Positions 25,001 through 33,900 of a DNA stretch of 51,691 bases are shown piece by piece. The position numbers and the translations under genes were made by a program. Each line of letters begins with the position of its first letter. Within the stretch, counting starts at the first letter, position 1. The stretch is taken from positions 1 to 51,691 of the IMG/VR virus record IMGVR_UViG_3300020596_000030; one strand, written 5' to 3'. Below the pieces are notes generated by a model that was not told the DNA's origin, ran no database searches, and worked only from the letters and a program-made list of their open reading frames with translations. Source of the DNA: a virus.

Positions 25001-27964
25001 ACTACTGGGATAAACTCTAACAATTTTAGAGCGTATGACACCGCTTCAGGAGCTACTACTCAATTTGAAGAGTTTTTTGGTGCAGAATTTGCATTCAAAA
25101 ACTACCGCGCATTGATGCAGGCTAGAAATGTACTGCACCCCACAAACCCAATGGCAAACCAAGACGCAGTTATATTTAGGTCTGTAGATTGGGGATACGA
25201 CGGAGAGAGATATAACGTAGGGTATATCTATCCAACATCTGACAATCAGCCCATGACACATGTCGTTTCTGTGGGTACTAGCGTTAACATTCGTATAGCA
25301 CTAAAATCCGGCAACGCTGTTCTTAATGCTATTGATGGAACTACCGAGTGGGATGTTACAGTTACAAACATGGGCGCATATGATGCCGTAACATATACAT
25401 GGAATGCAACTGGAACTAACCCTAGCATTGATTCAGCACTTTCTTCTGGTGGTTATGCAACCGTTATCCCAGAAGGTGAATTTGCCCTGGAAAATACAGG
25501 TACATTTAGAGTTTCCAGCTCTACTTCCAGTTCTTTTACCACTATCAGAGAGGTTGGGGCTGCTACTGCAGAGTCTAACAAGGCTACCCTAACTAATAAC
25601 ACTATTAGGCTATATCTAGCCGACAATACAACTGCCGCTGAAGTAGTGGCCTATTGTTCTAGTAATTTGGCTGATTACTTAACTTCAGTATTGGTAGATG
25701 ACAGTGGCACAACTGGAGCTGGTGTTATTTCTAAATCCACAGAAGAAGATTCTGACTTTGCATATGTCGGTATTAACCTTCTAGACGGCATTAATTGGAT
25801 TGAAATATCAGACCTAGACGCTGCCGCTCCTACTTATCAGTTTAGGTTTAAGAAGGCGTTGTCTATTCCTTCGTTCAATACTTCTACAGCTAATGCATAC
25901 GCCTTCAATACTGGTGAAGAAGTCAGGCTAATCCCAACAACTGCAAAACAACTCTCTGAATTCCTAAATGTCCTAGCAGTTACGGGATTTACCACGCTCG
26001 GAGATATTAACACTTCTTCTAGAGACAGAAAGATACAGCTAAGAACTAATATCCTAGGATCTAACGGAGCCGTCCAGATTGCTGGTGGCAGAGGGAATAG
26101 CTCTCAGGCACCACTACTGCAGTCAGCCTCTAAGGTTGAAGACTCTGACATGATGAAGGCAATTATATTGCGTTCTGCCTCTGAAGGGCTATATTCAAAC
26201 CAGTGGGTTAAACTAGAAGCATTAAGGGCTCAGAAGAAAGACACTGGGATGGGGTTTGCAACCGTTGTAGATATTACAGCAAACGCACCTACAGCCGGTC
26301 AGTCTACAATTGAACTTTCTAGCCGAACCTCTGCCGACCTTTACTTTGGAGAGCCTAGAAATTTCTTTAGGGACAGAAACAGAACATTCCAGGTAGAAAA
26401 GCACGGTAAACTAGTCTGTATCTCATGGACAGAAGTCGGATCAAGTCCCGTTTTTTCTAAAACTGTAGAGATTAATGATGCATCTTCTACTGTTGCTGTT
26501 AACTATAACGAAGCCACTGGGTATACGGAATACACGGTTTCTTCTGGAGTCGTAAACTTTTTAGAGTCTCAGAGAAGTGATGTTGCTGTTATTACTAACT
26601 TCACAAATGCTGAAAACAACGGAACATTCCCAGTAGTAGGTGTTTCGGACGATGGAAGTGTACTTGTTGTTGATAATCCAGACGGCATCGATGCCGTCGG
26701 TCAAGTCGTAGCGGCTGGATCTTTTGTTATCTCAGCTAAAATTAGAGAGGGAGATAGCGTAGTTATAGACGATTCTTTTGCTACTCTAAACAGGGGTACC
26801 TTTAGGGTTATTAGACCATATAGCAATAGTTTTTATATTGAAAATATCAATGCCGTAGAAGAAGTTGTCACTGTTGCAAGTAACCTGCGTTCATTGGGTT
26901 TCAGTGGAACAACAGAGTTTGATGTTGTAGTGTCCAGCGGCGTTATGCGTGTTGAGTGGAACTCTGTAGGTACACAGCCAACCCTTAGCCTTGCTAAGTT
27001 TGGAGACGTGGCTACTTTTGGTACCGACTTTGACGCCGACAATCAGGGTAATTTCATGGTTTTGAAATCAGGGGTTAACTACATTGAGGTTGCCAACTCA
27101 AAGGCCGTAGTAGAAACCAACCTAACCATAACAGACGTATTTGAAGCCCACAACCCTTCTGTTGTTTTTTCTGATTACGACGCAACCGTTGTCGGAGATA
27201 GATTCATCAATTCAGGCGATGTATTTGATGGGGATAACGTTGGAGATTATTCAGTAGTAGCAGTTTTAGATAGAAACACTATTGTAGTCGGATCTATTTT
27301 GGCTTCTAAAACAGCCGTTCAACTAGCTGATAAATTTATTCAAGTATATATTGAAGAGTTTCTCAAGTATGTTGGGTATAAACAAATCTACAGTAAGGCT
27401 GTTGATCCTGGAAATTCAAGCAGGACAGATCTTATATTCACCACAAACGATCAGTATTTGAAGTCAAACAGAGACGCAGGTGAAGTGTCTGTTTATGCCA
27501 TAGGAAAGTTGAATTTCTCTACTAGCGTTAAACTAGGGTTAGATTCCTATAAATTCAACACTGGATTAATCGCAGAGGCAAACAGGATTACCTACGGAGA
27601 TCCTAGAGATAATGCAAGCTATCCAGGAACATCGGCCGCCGGTGCTGAAATCTTTATTAAGTCTTCTCTAAAGAGACGGATAAGGGTTGGAGTTGGAGTT
27701 AGGGTAAATACAGGAATACCCTTCAGTAAAATCGCAGAACAGGTTAGGAATAACGTCTCTTCTTTGATTAACTCTTCTGGAGTTGGTGTTAGTATTGCCA
27801 TTTCAGACATTGTGTCTGTTGTAAACAGCATTCCCGGTGTAAAAGCGGTTAGTATTACCTCTCCATCTTACAACATTACAAACGATGTAATAGCTGTAAA
27901 TCCTTCAGAAAAAGCGTTTATTATAGACCCTATTAACGACATTCAAATCTCGAAAGTTGGATAG
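22052..27964 (+). CDS. Giant baseplate-J (gp6-like) wedge protein
   Basis: 1970 residues, several times the normal 350-650. The N-terminus (LNTGSAVTSFFEAMAQAVYR...VDRASGEKLKRIA) and the segment VPVAAQDPGSDGNVPRNGIK to TDPEIRTRIKL are typical baseplate-J; the C-terminus (FSKIAEQVRNNVSSLINSSG, then SDIVSVVNSIPGVKAVS) closes the same domain. Between them lie about 1400 residues of beta-sandwich-like inserts, several sharing the phrase GTFRV or GNFMV. T4 gp6 forms the wedge ring that rearranges on contraction. The inserts may be surface decorations or receptor-facing modules. Confidence 0.75.
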   Translation: MASVPLPKSYEQILSDMLASYMASRGISDLNTGSAVTSFFEAMAQAVYRASADNFSILRDFNVDRASGEKLKRIAREEFVKVDGDRVAIGTVTIRDTSFDKISTKIYAGGNPPNIGSNVIKVSEASLFSATGSIYIGRGTPNVEGPLAYSSITTVGGYYEINLTSITSKFHNISESVILAQGGVRTVAAGQVVVSPTSGVSGDVNFTLTQQAVILDGENSITSVPVAAQDPGSDGNVPRNGIKKFSSNPFSGASVTNDSPFTTGKNADTDPEIRTRIKLARISRGLGTAIAVKSAVLGAKAPDENAVIKSNEIFSDGVTTTMFIDDGEGYEEKTDGVGLEFIIDSALGGEKYFQLATGGRQTSVAKAFLVSNATAPFQITGGDRLAILVGGEISQHTFENEDFRSPGNATADEVISSINANPTSSYSASTIENRTRVVIFSREEESEFLEKTVPTFGNDAGELLGLPVGEIQTLRLYKNKKALNRNGRPAKITTENQSNWSNAITTGDTILLSVDGTQEITYTFTNSDFLEEGSYTSVSKNNSLESWVNVFNTKITGVTASINGNQIFISSNLGSSSRASLSINPTSTLVVKGLFTALIGLEASGLEADFILSRNTAQFKLIEPLEAGDSLTAGTEFTKGSIVSSPFVSNTVTLINDAYLWFLIDNKDASYINTGVISDTTISVTKPAVNVIRYTSNDATAFDNVEVGDWVILWSTDLSTANRLEAKVYANAANYIELKVTPSEYGSAVIEGPIVWGEGIAVVRTKKAIQKVKIASGSYNINSIAASLSENIIGATSVAENDEFISVTTQTEGLDGEVFVITFDESGKLINFEENTRQSSQVSLFAFQVSEASDNEFPLFIHEKITDDSFSDPPNSTVSDFDSAADISSLGINPNAQVTMEEPFGLIPDNISSGESVQIDAITANNIEIDSSQLIRRLRVADRFHVADTYQFGANDGLTVILDSNSSDKTFSIPLYRRAITNNTTGINSNNFRAYDTASGATTQFEEFFGAEFAFKNYRALMQARNVLHPTNPMANQDAVIFRSVDWGYDGERYNVGYIYPTSDNQPMTHVVSVGTSVNIRIALKSGNAVLNAIDGTTEWDVTVTNMGAYDAVTYTWNATGTNPSIDSALSSGGYATVIPEGEFALENTGTFRVSSSTSSSFTTIREVGAATAESNKATLTNNTIRLYLADNTTAAEVVAYCSSNLADYLTSVLVDDSGTTGAGVISKSTEEDSDFAYVGINLLDGINWIEISDLDAAAPTYQFRFKKALSIPSFNTSTANAYAFNTGEEVRLIPTTAKQLSEFLNVLAVTGFTTLGDINTSSRDRKIQLRTNILGSNGAVQIAGGRGNSSQAPLLQSASKVEDSDMMKAIILRSASEGLYSNQWVKLEALRAQKKDTGMGFATVVDITANAPTAGQSTIELSSRTSADLYFGEPRNFFRDRNRTFQVEKHGKLVCISWTEVGSSPVFSKTVEINDASSTVAVNYNEATGYTEYTVSSGVVNFLESQRSDVAVITNFTNAENNGTFPVVGVSDDGSVLVVDNPDGIDAVGQVVAAGSFVISAKIREGDSVVIDDSFATLNRGTFRVIRPYSNSFYIENINAVEEVVTVASNLRSLGFSGTTEFDVVVSSGVMRVEWNSVGTQPTLSLAKFGDVATFGTDFDADNQGNFMVLKSGVNYIEVANSKAVVETNLTITDVFEAHNPSVVFSDYDATVVGDRFINSGDVFDGDNVGDYSVVAVLDRNTIVVGSILASKTAVQLADKFIQVYIEEFLKYVGYKQIYSKAVDPGNSSRTDLIFTTNDQYLKSNRDAGEVSVYAIGKLNFSTSVKLGLDSYKFNTGLIAEANRITYGDPRDNASYPGTSAAGAEIFIKSSLKRRIRVGVGVRVNTGIPFSKIAEQVRNNVSSLINSSGVGVSIAISDIVSVVNSIPGVKAVSITSPSYNITNDVIAVNPSEKAFIIDPINDIQISKVG

Positions 27965-27965
27965 A

Positions 27966-29570
27966 ATGAGTATTGAAGACGAACAAAAGCGATTAAGAAG
28001 CTATCTAAACCCTAGCATTAGAGGCCCAGGAACTGACGCAGTTCTAAACGCTCTATCTACGGGTGCTTCCTACCTCATTAACAATGTAGAGCAAATCAAT
28101 GACATGCTTTATGTAGTTACCGCTGAAGGGCAGTATCTAGACCAACTGTTAGCTGGAAGAAACATTACAAGGCCAGACAACGTAGGTCTGGCAGATGAAG
28201 CGTTTAGGGAAATTGGGATAGCCATTTCTACTAGGAAACAGGTTAGGGACTTGGTTCATGAAATTTTACGTATCGTATATGGAGAAGATTTTGTAAGGGC
28301 TTCAATACAGGCTGAAGAGCTAGAAACGTATGCATTAGAAAATGGTGATAACTTAATCGTTAGCTTTGATGACCAACCACCCGTAACAATAGTCTTTAAA
28401 GCCTCTCAGTTTTCTAACATAAATTCAGCTACAGCCCAAGAAGTGTCAGACGCTATTACTAAAGAAACTAGAAGACTAGGAAGAAGGGGCTCTGCAATAG
28501 CCAAAGACGACGGTATTGGTGGGTATCCCGTCTTAATATCTGAAACTAACGGACCCAGCTCTTCAGTAAGAGTGTTGGGAGGTAAGGCTCAAAATAAATT
28601 AAGGTTTGCCGAGATAAGGCAAACTACCGGACTAGCCGCGACTCAGTGGACTATCAGTATTGAAAACGGCGGTATCATTAGAGCCACATGGTCTGGCGGA
28701 CCAGACCCCTCTGTAGGTAAGGTCAATAAAGATGACTACGTAAATATATATGGAACTGCTTTTAGCGCAGTAAACAGAGGCACTTTTACAATAACAAACT
28801 CTCATGGCGGAGTCTCAGGAGAAGCCTATGTTGAGTGGGAAAACCCAACAGGTGTTTCTGAAACAACAGCTCAGGGAAATGATGAGGGTATTTTATTTTT
28901 TAGCCCAGAAAGAAAGACTCTTGTTTCTAAAAACACTTTTGCAGCGGCTTTTCAAACAGAAAACAGACTTTTAGAGGTATTCATGCCAGCTACCACCAAG
29001 GTAGTTAGGAGAAACAGAATAGGATCTACACACTTTGTAACGTCTGGCTCTGGACTACCGGACGAACTAGGCCCGTATATTTACGATATCACCAAGGCTT
29101 ACGTTATTGGTGGAGAAGAGTGCGAAACAACTCAATTAGTAGATGGAAATGCAGAATTATTGATTACAGTAAACAATGCCTCTGATATTCCAGACAAGCA
29201 GGGACACTTGGTGTTTGGGTTTGGGACTAGCAGAGAAGAAGGGCCCGTTCCATACACCGCACGTCCTTCTAGCACTCAGTTGTTGCTAAACCCTTCTTAT
29301 GTGTTTGAGAATTCACACCCATCTGGGACAAACATTTCTTTGATTTCTCAAAACTTCCCATTTGATCCAGCTACGGATGGGACTTCATATCAGTCGTATA
29401 TTACAGACGTAGTGGCAGGACGTTTGTACGCTGAAGAGCTTATTCGATTAGTAGCTGCTACAGGTATTCAGCTAGTGTTTTATATTCTTTATCCCGGAGA
29501 CACAGGACTTGGTCATTGGGGAACTGTTAACTCTGAAATCACAAAGATATTCGGACCAGACCCAGTATAG
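27966..29570 (+). CDS. Baseplate/tail protein (tail protein I region)
   Basis: 534 residues from the ATG at 27966, one base after the baseplate-J stop. The N-terminus (LLAGRNITRPDNVGLADEAF and VRDLVHEILRIVYGEDF) is helical and suits the wedge protein that usually follows baseplate J. The centre repeats the NRGTFTITN strand pattern seen in the baseplate-J inserts, so the two share a module. Likely links wedge and fibres. Confidence 0.55.
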   Translation: MSIEDEQKRLRSYLNPSIRGPGTDAVLNALSTGASYLINNVEQINDMLYVVTAEGQYLDQLLAGRNITRPDNVGLADEAFREIGIAISTRKQVRDLVHEILRIVYGEDFVRASIQAEELETYALENGDNLIVSFDDQPPVTIVFKASQFSNINSATAQEVSDAITKETRRLGRRGSAIAKDDGIGGYPVLISETNGPSSSVRVLGGKAQNKLRFAEIRQTTGLAATQWTISIENGGIIRATWSGGPDPSVGKVNKDDYVNIYGTAFSAVNRGTFTITNSHGGVSGEAYVEWENPTGVSETTAQGNDEGILFFSPERKTLVSKNTFAAAFQTENRLLEVFMPATTKVVRRNRIGSTHFVTSGSGLPDELGPYIYDITKAYVIGGEECETTQLVDGNAELLITVNNASDIPDKQGHLVFGFGTSREEGPVPYTARPSSTQLLLNPSYVFENSHPSGTNISLISQNFPFDPATDGTSYQSYITDVVAGRLYAEELIRLVAATGIQLVFYILYPGDTGLGHWGTVNSEITKIFGPDPV

Positions 29571-29578
29571 GGAACAGT

Positions 29579-30036
29579 ATGATTTTTTACAAAAATACAG
29601 GTGGTGGGTTATCAGTCAATCAATAGTACTAAAAGGGGCCGAGTGCAGTTTGTATATCGGCGGTAAGCTTTACCCAGAGGCTCAAAGCATTTCTTACACG
29701 GTTGATTACGGTCAAGATTTCATATATGGAATTGACTCTTTTTTTCCACAAGAAATCGCTATCACTAAAGTGTCAGTTCAGGGCTCTGTTTCTGGTATTT
29801 TTGTAAAGCTATCTGGCGGACTTCAAGGCCACGATGCGCTGACAAAGATTAATCAAAAGCTTTTTGCTCCGTATGTTTCATTTGAAATAAGAGAGCGCCA
29901 GTCTGACACTAAGATTATATTTATCCCACAGTGTGTTGTTAGCGCAGAAACAATGAGTATCCAAGCAAAGGGAACCGTTAAACTTTCTTTTACGTTTAAG
30001 GGGATTATTCCCTATTCTCCGGTTGACATGAGCTAG
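29579..30036 (+). CDS. Tail-tube-like or baseplate protein with apparent frameshift
   Basis: The ATG at 29579 has AGGGA six bases ahead and gives MIFYKNTGGGLSVNQ, then a stop at 29624-29626. The rest of the protein (SIVLKGAECSLYIGG... to SFTFKGIIPYSP) is one frame away, about 140 residues, beta-rich, like tail-tube-fold proteins. The break lies in TCAATCAA (29616-29623); one more TCAA would join both parts into a single 153-residue protein. Otherwise the long frame can only start from a TTG at 29509 inside the upstream gene. Confidence 0.6.
29616..29623 (+). repeat. Tetranucleotide repeat TCAATCAA at frame break
   Basis: Two TCAA units directly before the premature TAG. Three units would restore frame. 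Either a slipped-strand contraction or a read error. Confidence 0.5.
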
Positions 30037-30145
30037 TATTGTCGTTTTTTGTTGGGTTTTCATCCCCATAAACGTCATTCTCTGGCAACGCATCACGTTC
30101 TGTCCATTCGTCTTTGTAAGTGCTTGATTTTACGTTTTCTTTCAT
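30005..30145 (-). CDS. 46-residue polar protein
   Basis: Asp/Glu/Asn-rich, hydrophilic. ATG behind TAGGAG. Overlaps the end of the rightward tail gene by 31 bases. Downstream of the Imm5-like gene in the same direction, so probably cotranscribed. Confidence 0.45.
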   Translation of the reverse strand: MKENVKSSTYKDEWTERDALPENDVYGDENPTKNDNTSSCQPENRE

Positions 30146-30159
30146 AAATAACTCCTATT

Positions 30160-30780
30160 TTACAAACTAATCACTTGCTTAAGAAACTTAATGTTAAGAG
30201 CTTCTTGATTTTGTTGAGCAGCGTCATCATCTTTACCGGCATCCTTGGCAGATTCGGTGGCATAGGTGGCAGCTTCGATGGCATAATGGGCGGTATAGGC
30301 TGCAGCATAGTCAGCTTCGGTGGCATAGGTAGCATAGGCATAGTTGGCGGCATAGACGGCAAAATAGACGGCAAGGGCAGCGCTGGCGGAATCACTGGAA
30401 ACACAGGCAGCACTGGAAACAAAGCGGGCACTATTGGTAGCGCTTATATGCCTCCTAACCTCTAATAGTTGAGCATATGTCAAGATATTGAAATTATTAA
30501 CGGTTTTAAGAAAATTGATGCAATCACTAAGGCGTTTGTCACCTGGATGCTTATCTTCAAACATATGTAATACACTTTCAGCGCATAGCGTTGCCCATTT
30601 AACCAGTTGATTCCTGATTAATACCTTCCTTGCAATCCAAATTTTATCGTCGTAGTCAAGATCAGGTAAGTCCAGGAAATCATTAAGACTTCCGCTAAAA
30701 TCAGCATGGTGTTCTAGAAAAACCTTATACCTGTCAGCACAGGGTTTAAGGCTTTTCAAGAATTCTTTGTTAATTTGCAT
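30160..30780 (-). CDS. Ala/Tyr-rich Imm5-like protein, intact copy
   Basis: 206 residues. Residues 1-110 are a helical domain with KWATLCAESVLHMFEDKHPG (about 61-80), the core I associate with the putative Imm5 immunity-protein family; residues 115-185 are a low-complexity helical run of Ala/Tyr/Ser; the end is LNIKFLKQV. In bacteria relatives occur near polymorphic toxins and in phages; the function is unproven. Two paralogues lie at 50912-51527 and from 51586. AGGAG ribosome site; own promoter at 30802-30829. Embedded leftward between rightward tail genes, like a moron. Confidence 0.65.
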   Translation of the reverse strand: MQINKEFLKSLKPCADRYKVFLEHHADFSGSLNDFLDLPDLDYDDKIWIARKVLIRNQLVKWATLCAESVLHMFEDKHPGDKRLSDCINFLKTVNNFNILTYAQLLEVRRHISATNSARFVSSAACVSSDSASAALAVYFAVYAANYAYATYATEADYAAAYTAHYAIEAATYATESAKDAGKDDDAAQQNQEALNIKFLKQVISL

Positions 30781-30796
30781 AAACTGTCTCCTGTTA

Positions 30797-30808
30797 GTGG
30801 TATTATAA
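30797..30808 (+). promoter_or_regulatory. Extended -10 promoter for the tail fibre genes
   Basis: GTGGTATTATAA, 124 bases ahead of the fibre ATG. Its core GGTATTATAACC is a palindrome, so the same bases form the -10 of the opposite promoter. Confidence 0.6.
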
Positions 30809-30829
30809 CCTATACAGAAAAATAGTCAA
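30802..30829 (-). promoter_or_regulatory. Leftward sigma70 promoter TTGACT-16-TATAAT
   Basis: On the minus strand TTGACT (30824-30829), 16-base spacer, TATAAT (30802-30807). Drives the Imm5-like gene with a short leader. It overlaps the rightward promoter face to face, so both cannot be used at once. Confidence 0.65.
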
Positions 30830-30852
30830 ACAATAGATAAACATATAAAAAC

Positions 30853-30861
30853 GCAATCTTT
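30853..30861 (+). promoter_or_regulatory. CAATCTTTA element upstream of tail fibre genes
   Basis: CAATCTTTA, with a second AATCTTTA at 30879-30886. Same word as ahead of three other structural units. Confidence 0.3.
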
Positions 30862-30931
30862 ACCATATCGTTCATTATAATCTTTAAATAACTTCTAATA
30901 CAAAAAACCAACAATATCAAAGACTTATAGC

Positions 30932-33900
30932 ATGATTCGTTCCAGAGTAAATTTTTTAGGACAAATGAGGTTGGACGTTCCCCACATGAGGGCTATTGAG
31001 TCTGGAGGTTCTAACGATTTCGATGAGTTACTCTCCTCACTCATTACTAACGAAAATAAATCTTATGTAATTCGCGGTTTTGAGCTAGAAATGGCAGGCT
31101 CTATTGGGGCGTCTGCTTCCAATCTACAGATGATTGTGTCTGGTTCTGCCATGTTGCATGGACAATCCAATACTTCCGGTACATTCTTTCAAGTAAGAGA
31201 GGGAACTGCGAATGAAACCCTATCGTCCACCACTAATTCTAAAATTGTAGGTGCGTTTACGCCCAGTGCTCTAAACTATGTGGGGCTTGAGTTTATTCGT
31301 CAAGTTGACGACTCTACTGCTATTCAAACCTACTTGTGGAATCCTACCGTAGGCGCTGAAATAGTAAAAACCCTTCCCTTCCTTGAGACTCTTGATTTTC
31401 AAATCATAATCTCCTCTACCTTGTTCGCATCTAACGTTATCCCTATCTCTATAGTAGAAACTGACACTGCAAACAACGTACTATCTGTCCAAGATCGTCG
31501 CCCTATGCTATTCAGATTGGGAACTGCAGGTGTAAGCACTCCAGACCCCTTTTATGATTATCCATGGACTAACGATTCAGAGGGCAGAGTAGAAAACTAC
31601 TGGCAAAGTTCGTCTTCCTTGAATTCTCCCTTTAGAGGTGGAGATAAGCAGATTCTTTCTTTCAAAGAAAACGACGACGCTCTTAAGACAGAAATAAAAC
31701 TACTCAAGGGTACTAATTATTGGTATTCTCCTGCTATTGGTGGCTCTATTTCGGGGCTTCGTTACGATGTAGCCAATACTCTCATGACAGGTGAAGGAAC
31801 TATCACCCATAGCTCATCCGTCGCTGGCCAGATGAATTGGGATGAGAATATTTTCCTTACGGTTATTTCCTCTCGTCTTAAGTATAAGCTAGAGGCATAT
31901 GCCGCCGGTACTAATCTAACACTAGCAGACGGCCAAGCTGCCTATATTAATATTATTCGTAATCAAGACATAACTCCACAGCTTATTTTCACAAACGGCT
32001 CTGGAGTAGTAACATCTGTAGGCTCAGTCTCCTGGACCACCCTACTAGAGGCAGATGATTTTATTAAGGTTGGCTCTGATGAAGATACGGAATACTATCA
32101 GATTTTAAGTATTGACTCTACAAGTCAAGTTACCCTTAAGACAGTATTCACTGGAACATCTACCGGTATCAACGGTATTGACGCTAAATACGCATACGGC
32201 AATTATCGCACAAACGCAGCTCCATCAACTGACCGACACATCAAGATTGCAGCAAGACAAGATGTTCCATTTGATGCAAATACTTACTGGCTAATGTTCA
32301 GAGACGACAATGGCGGTATCCCAAGGGTATATGTACGTTTCCTAGGTGCAGAGCTAGAACAGGGCGAGAGCCTTCATATTTCAGACGGAGTACCTCTAGC
32401 GGTACTTCAATACACTGGAAGTTCAGGAGACGGCGACAGTACTCCAGATTACACAAACGCTACTGTTGTTCCTGAAGTTAATCACTACCTAACTGACGGT
32501 GATAACCTAACTAAAGGGATTAAATCTCTAGACAAGTCTCTTTACAGCGTTGCCACTGCTGCCGCTGCTTCTTTGTCTCAATTGCGCATCACTCCTCATG
32601 AAACCCTAAGCGACTCCGTTCGTATTAGCGGTGCAGACGCGATTCTTGCTAGCGGCATCACACTTACCCAGTCAATGAAGAACTTGGTACTCTCCTTTGA
32701 GGGTGCTGTTGTTGATTTTACAACTGGTGATGTATTCAAGTCAGACGGGGTAACCGCTTTAGGTGTAAACTTTACTCCGTTCGCCTTGCCCGCAGGAGAA
32801 TCGATTTGGTACGCAGTCACCCTTACCTCAAGCATTTCAAATTCAGAAAACGAAATAACAGCTACTATTTCTGTAGTTCCAGCCTCCACGTCTGAAGCCG
32901 TTGTAGCCAATGCTCCTAAAGCTAAATACACCAAAGGGATTGCTCTTGGTCAGGTTCTAATCACTGATACCGCTGGTGTGATGGATGATATTGAATCTGA
33001 TCACATTCTTCAACTAGGTGTTATAGGCGGCTCCGGCGGCTCCGGCTCCGGCTCAGGCGAAGCTAAGGTAAATCTCATTGACCCTGTCTCCACCACCCTT
33101 CCCGCAGGTGTAAGTGCTGTAATTGATGACGTGACGATTGCCGACGATGATATTGTGTTGTTTACTAATCTAGCTGTAAATAACAACCGTGCTTATAAAG
33201 TCTCAGGAGTTGGTGTTGCTCTTGCGTGGGCCGCTCAAGATATCTTTGAAAACGGAATAGACCCGGTAGGTGGTGAGATTGTTAGGGCTACCGAAGGTGC
33301 TGGGTTTGAAGGAACTGCGGGTGTTTATAACGATTCAACATCTTCCTTTAATTTTAACGACTATGTTCGCTACTTCAGCGGCGCTAATTATTACGAACAA
33401 TCTTCTTTAAAATCCTCTACCATTGCAAATAATACAATAGGTACCCTGTTCACAGTAGCCTCGGCTGGCTCTGAGAACATGATTGTAGACTTTTCTATCG
33501 TTCGTAACGGTATTAAAGAAACAGGCACAGTAGTTATCACGACCAACGGTACAGACATTAGCTCACCTAAAACAGGTGCCGGTACTGGTATTACTGGCGT
33601 TGATCTTTACGCCGAGATTTCCGGCTCTGATGTTCTATTCCGTTATAATGCAGACGCATCCGGTTCTAATGGATTGGTTAAGTACTCCGTTAAGCGTTGG
33701 TCAGACTCAGTAGGCGGCCCCGCTGGACTTCCTAACTACTCAGGCTCTGGTATCTCAGGAACCTTGGCTGGCGGTGCAATTACCGAAATCCAATTCCACG
33801 GTGCGGGTGGGCTTCTAGACGGCGACGCTAACATGCGTTGGGATAATTCCGAAAAACAAATCAATTTAAATGGTTATTATATTGGTAAACTCTCCTCTCC

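Noticed and set aside
29579-29640. Programmed -1 ribosomal frameshift in the tail gene
   Set aside because: No X-XXY-YYZ slippery heptamer in the zero frame and no clear stimulator; a missing TCAA unit explains it more simply.
30175-30465. Open frame on the plus strand rich in Gly/Ile (and a similar one at 50954-51199)
   Set aside because: It is the antisense shadow of the Ala/Tyr-rich stretch of the Imm5-like genes; codon bias creates open frames there. No ribosome site.
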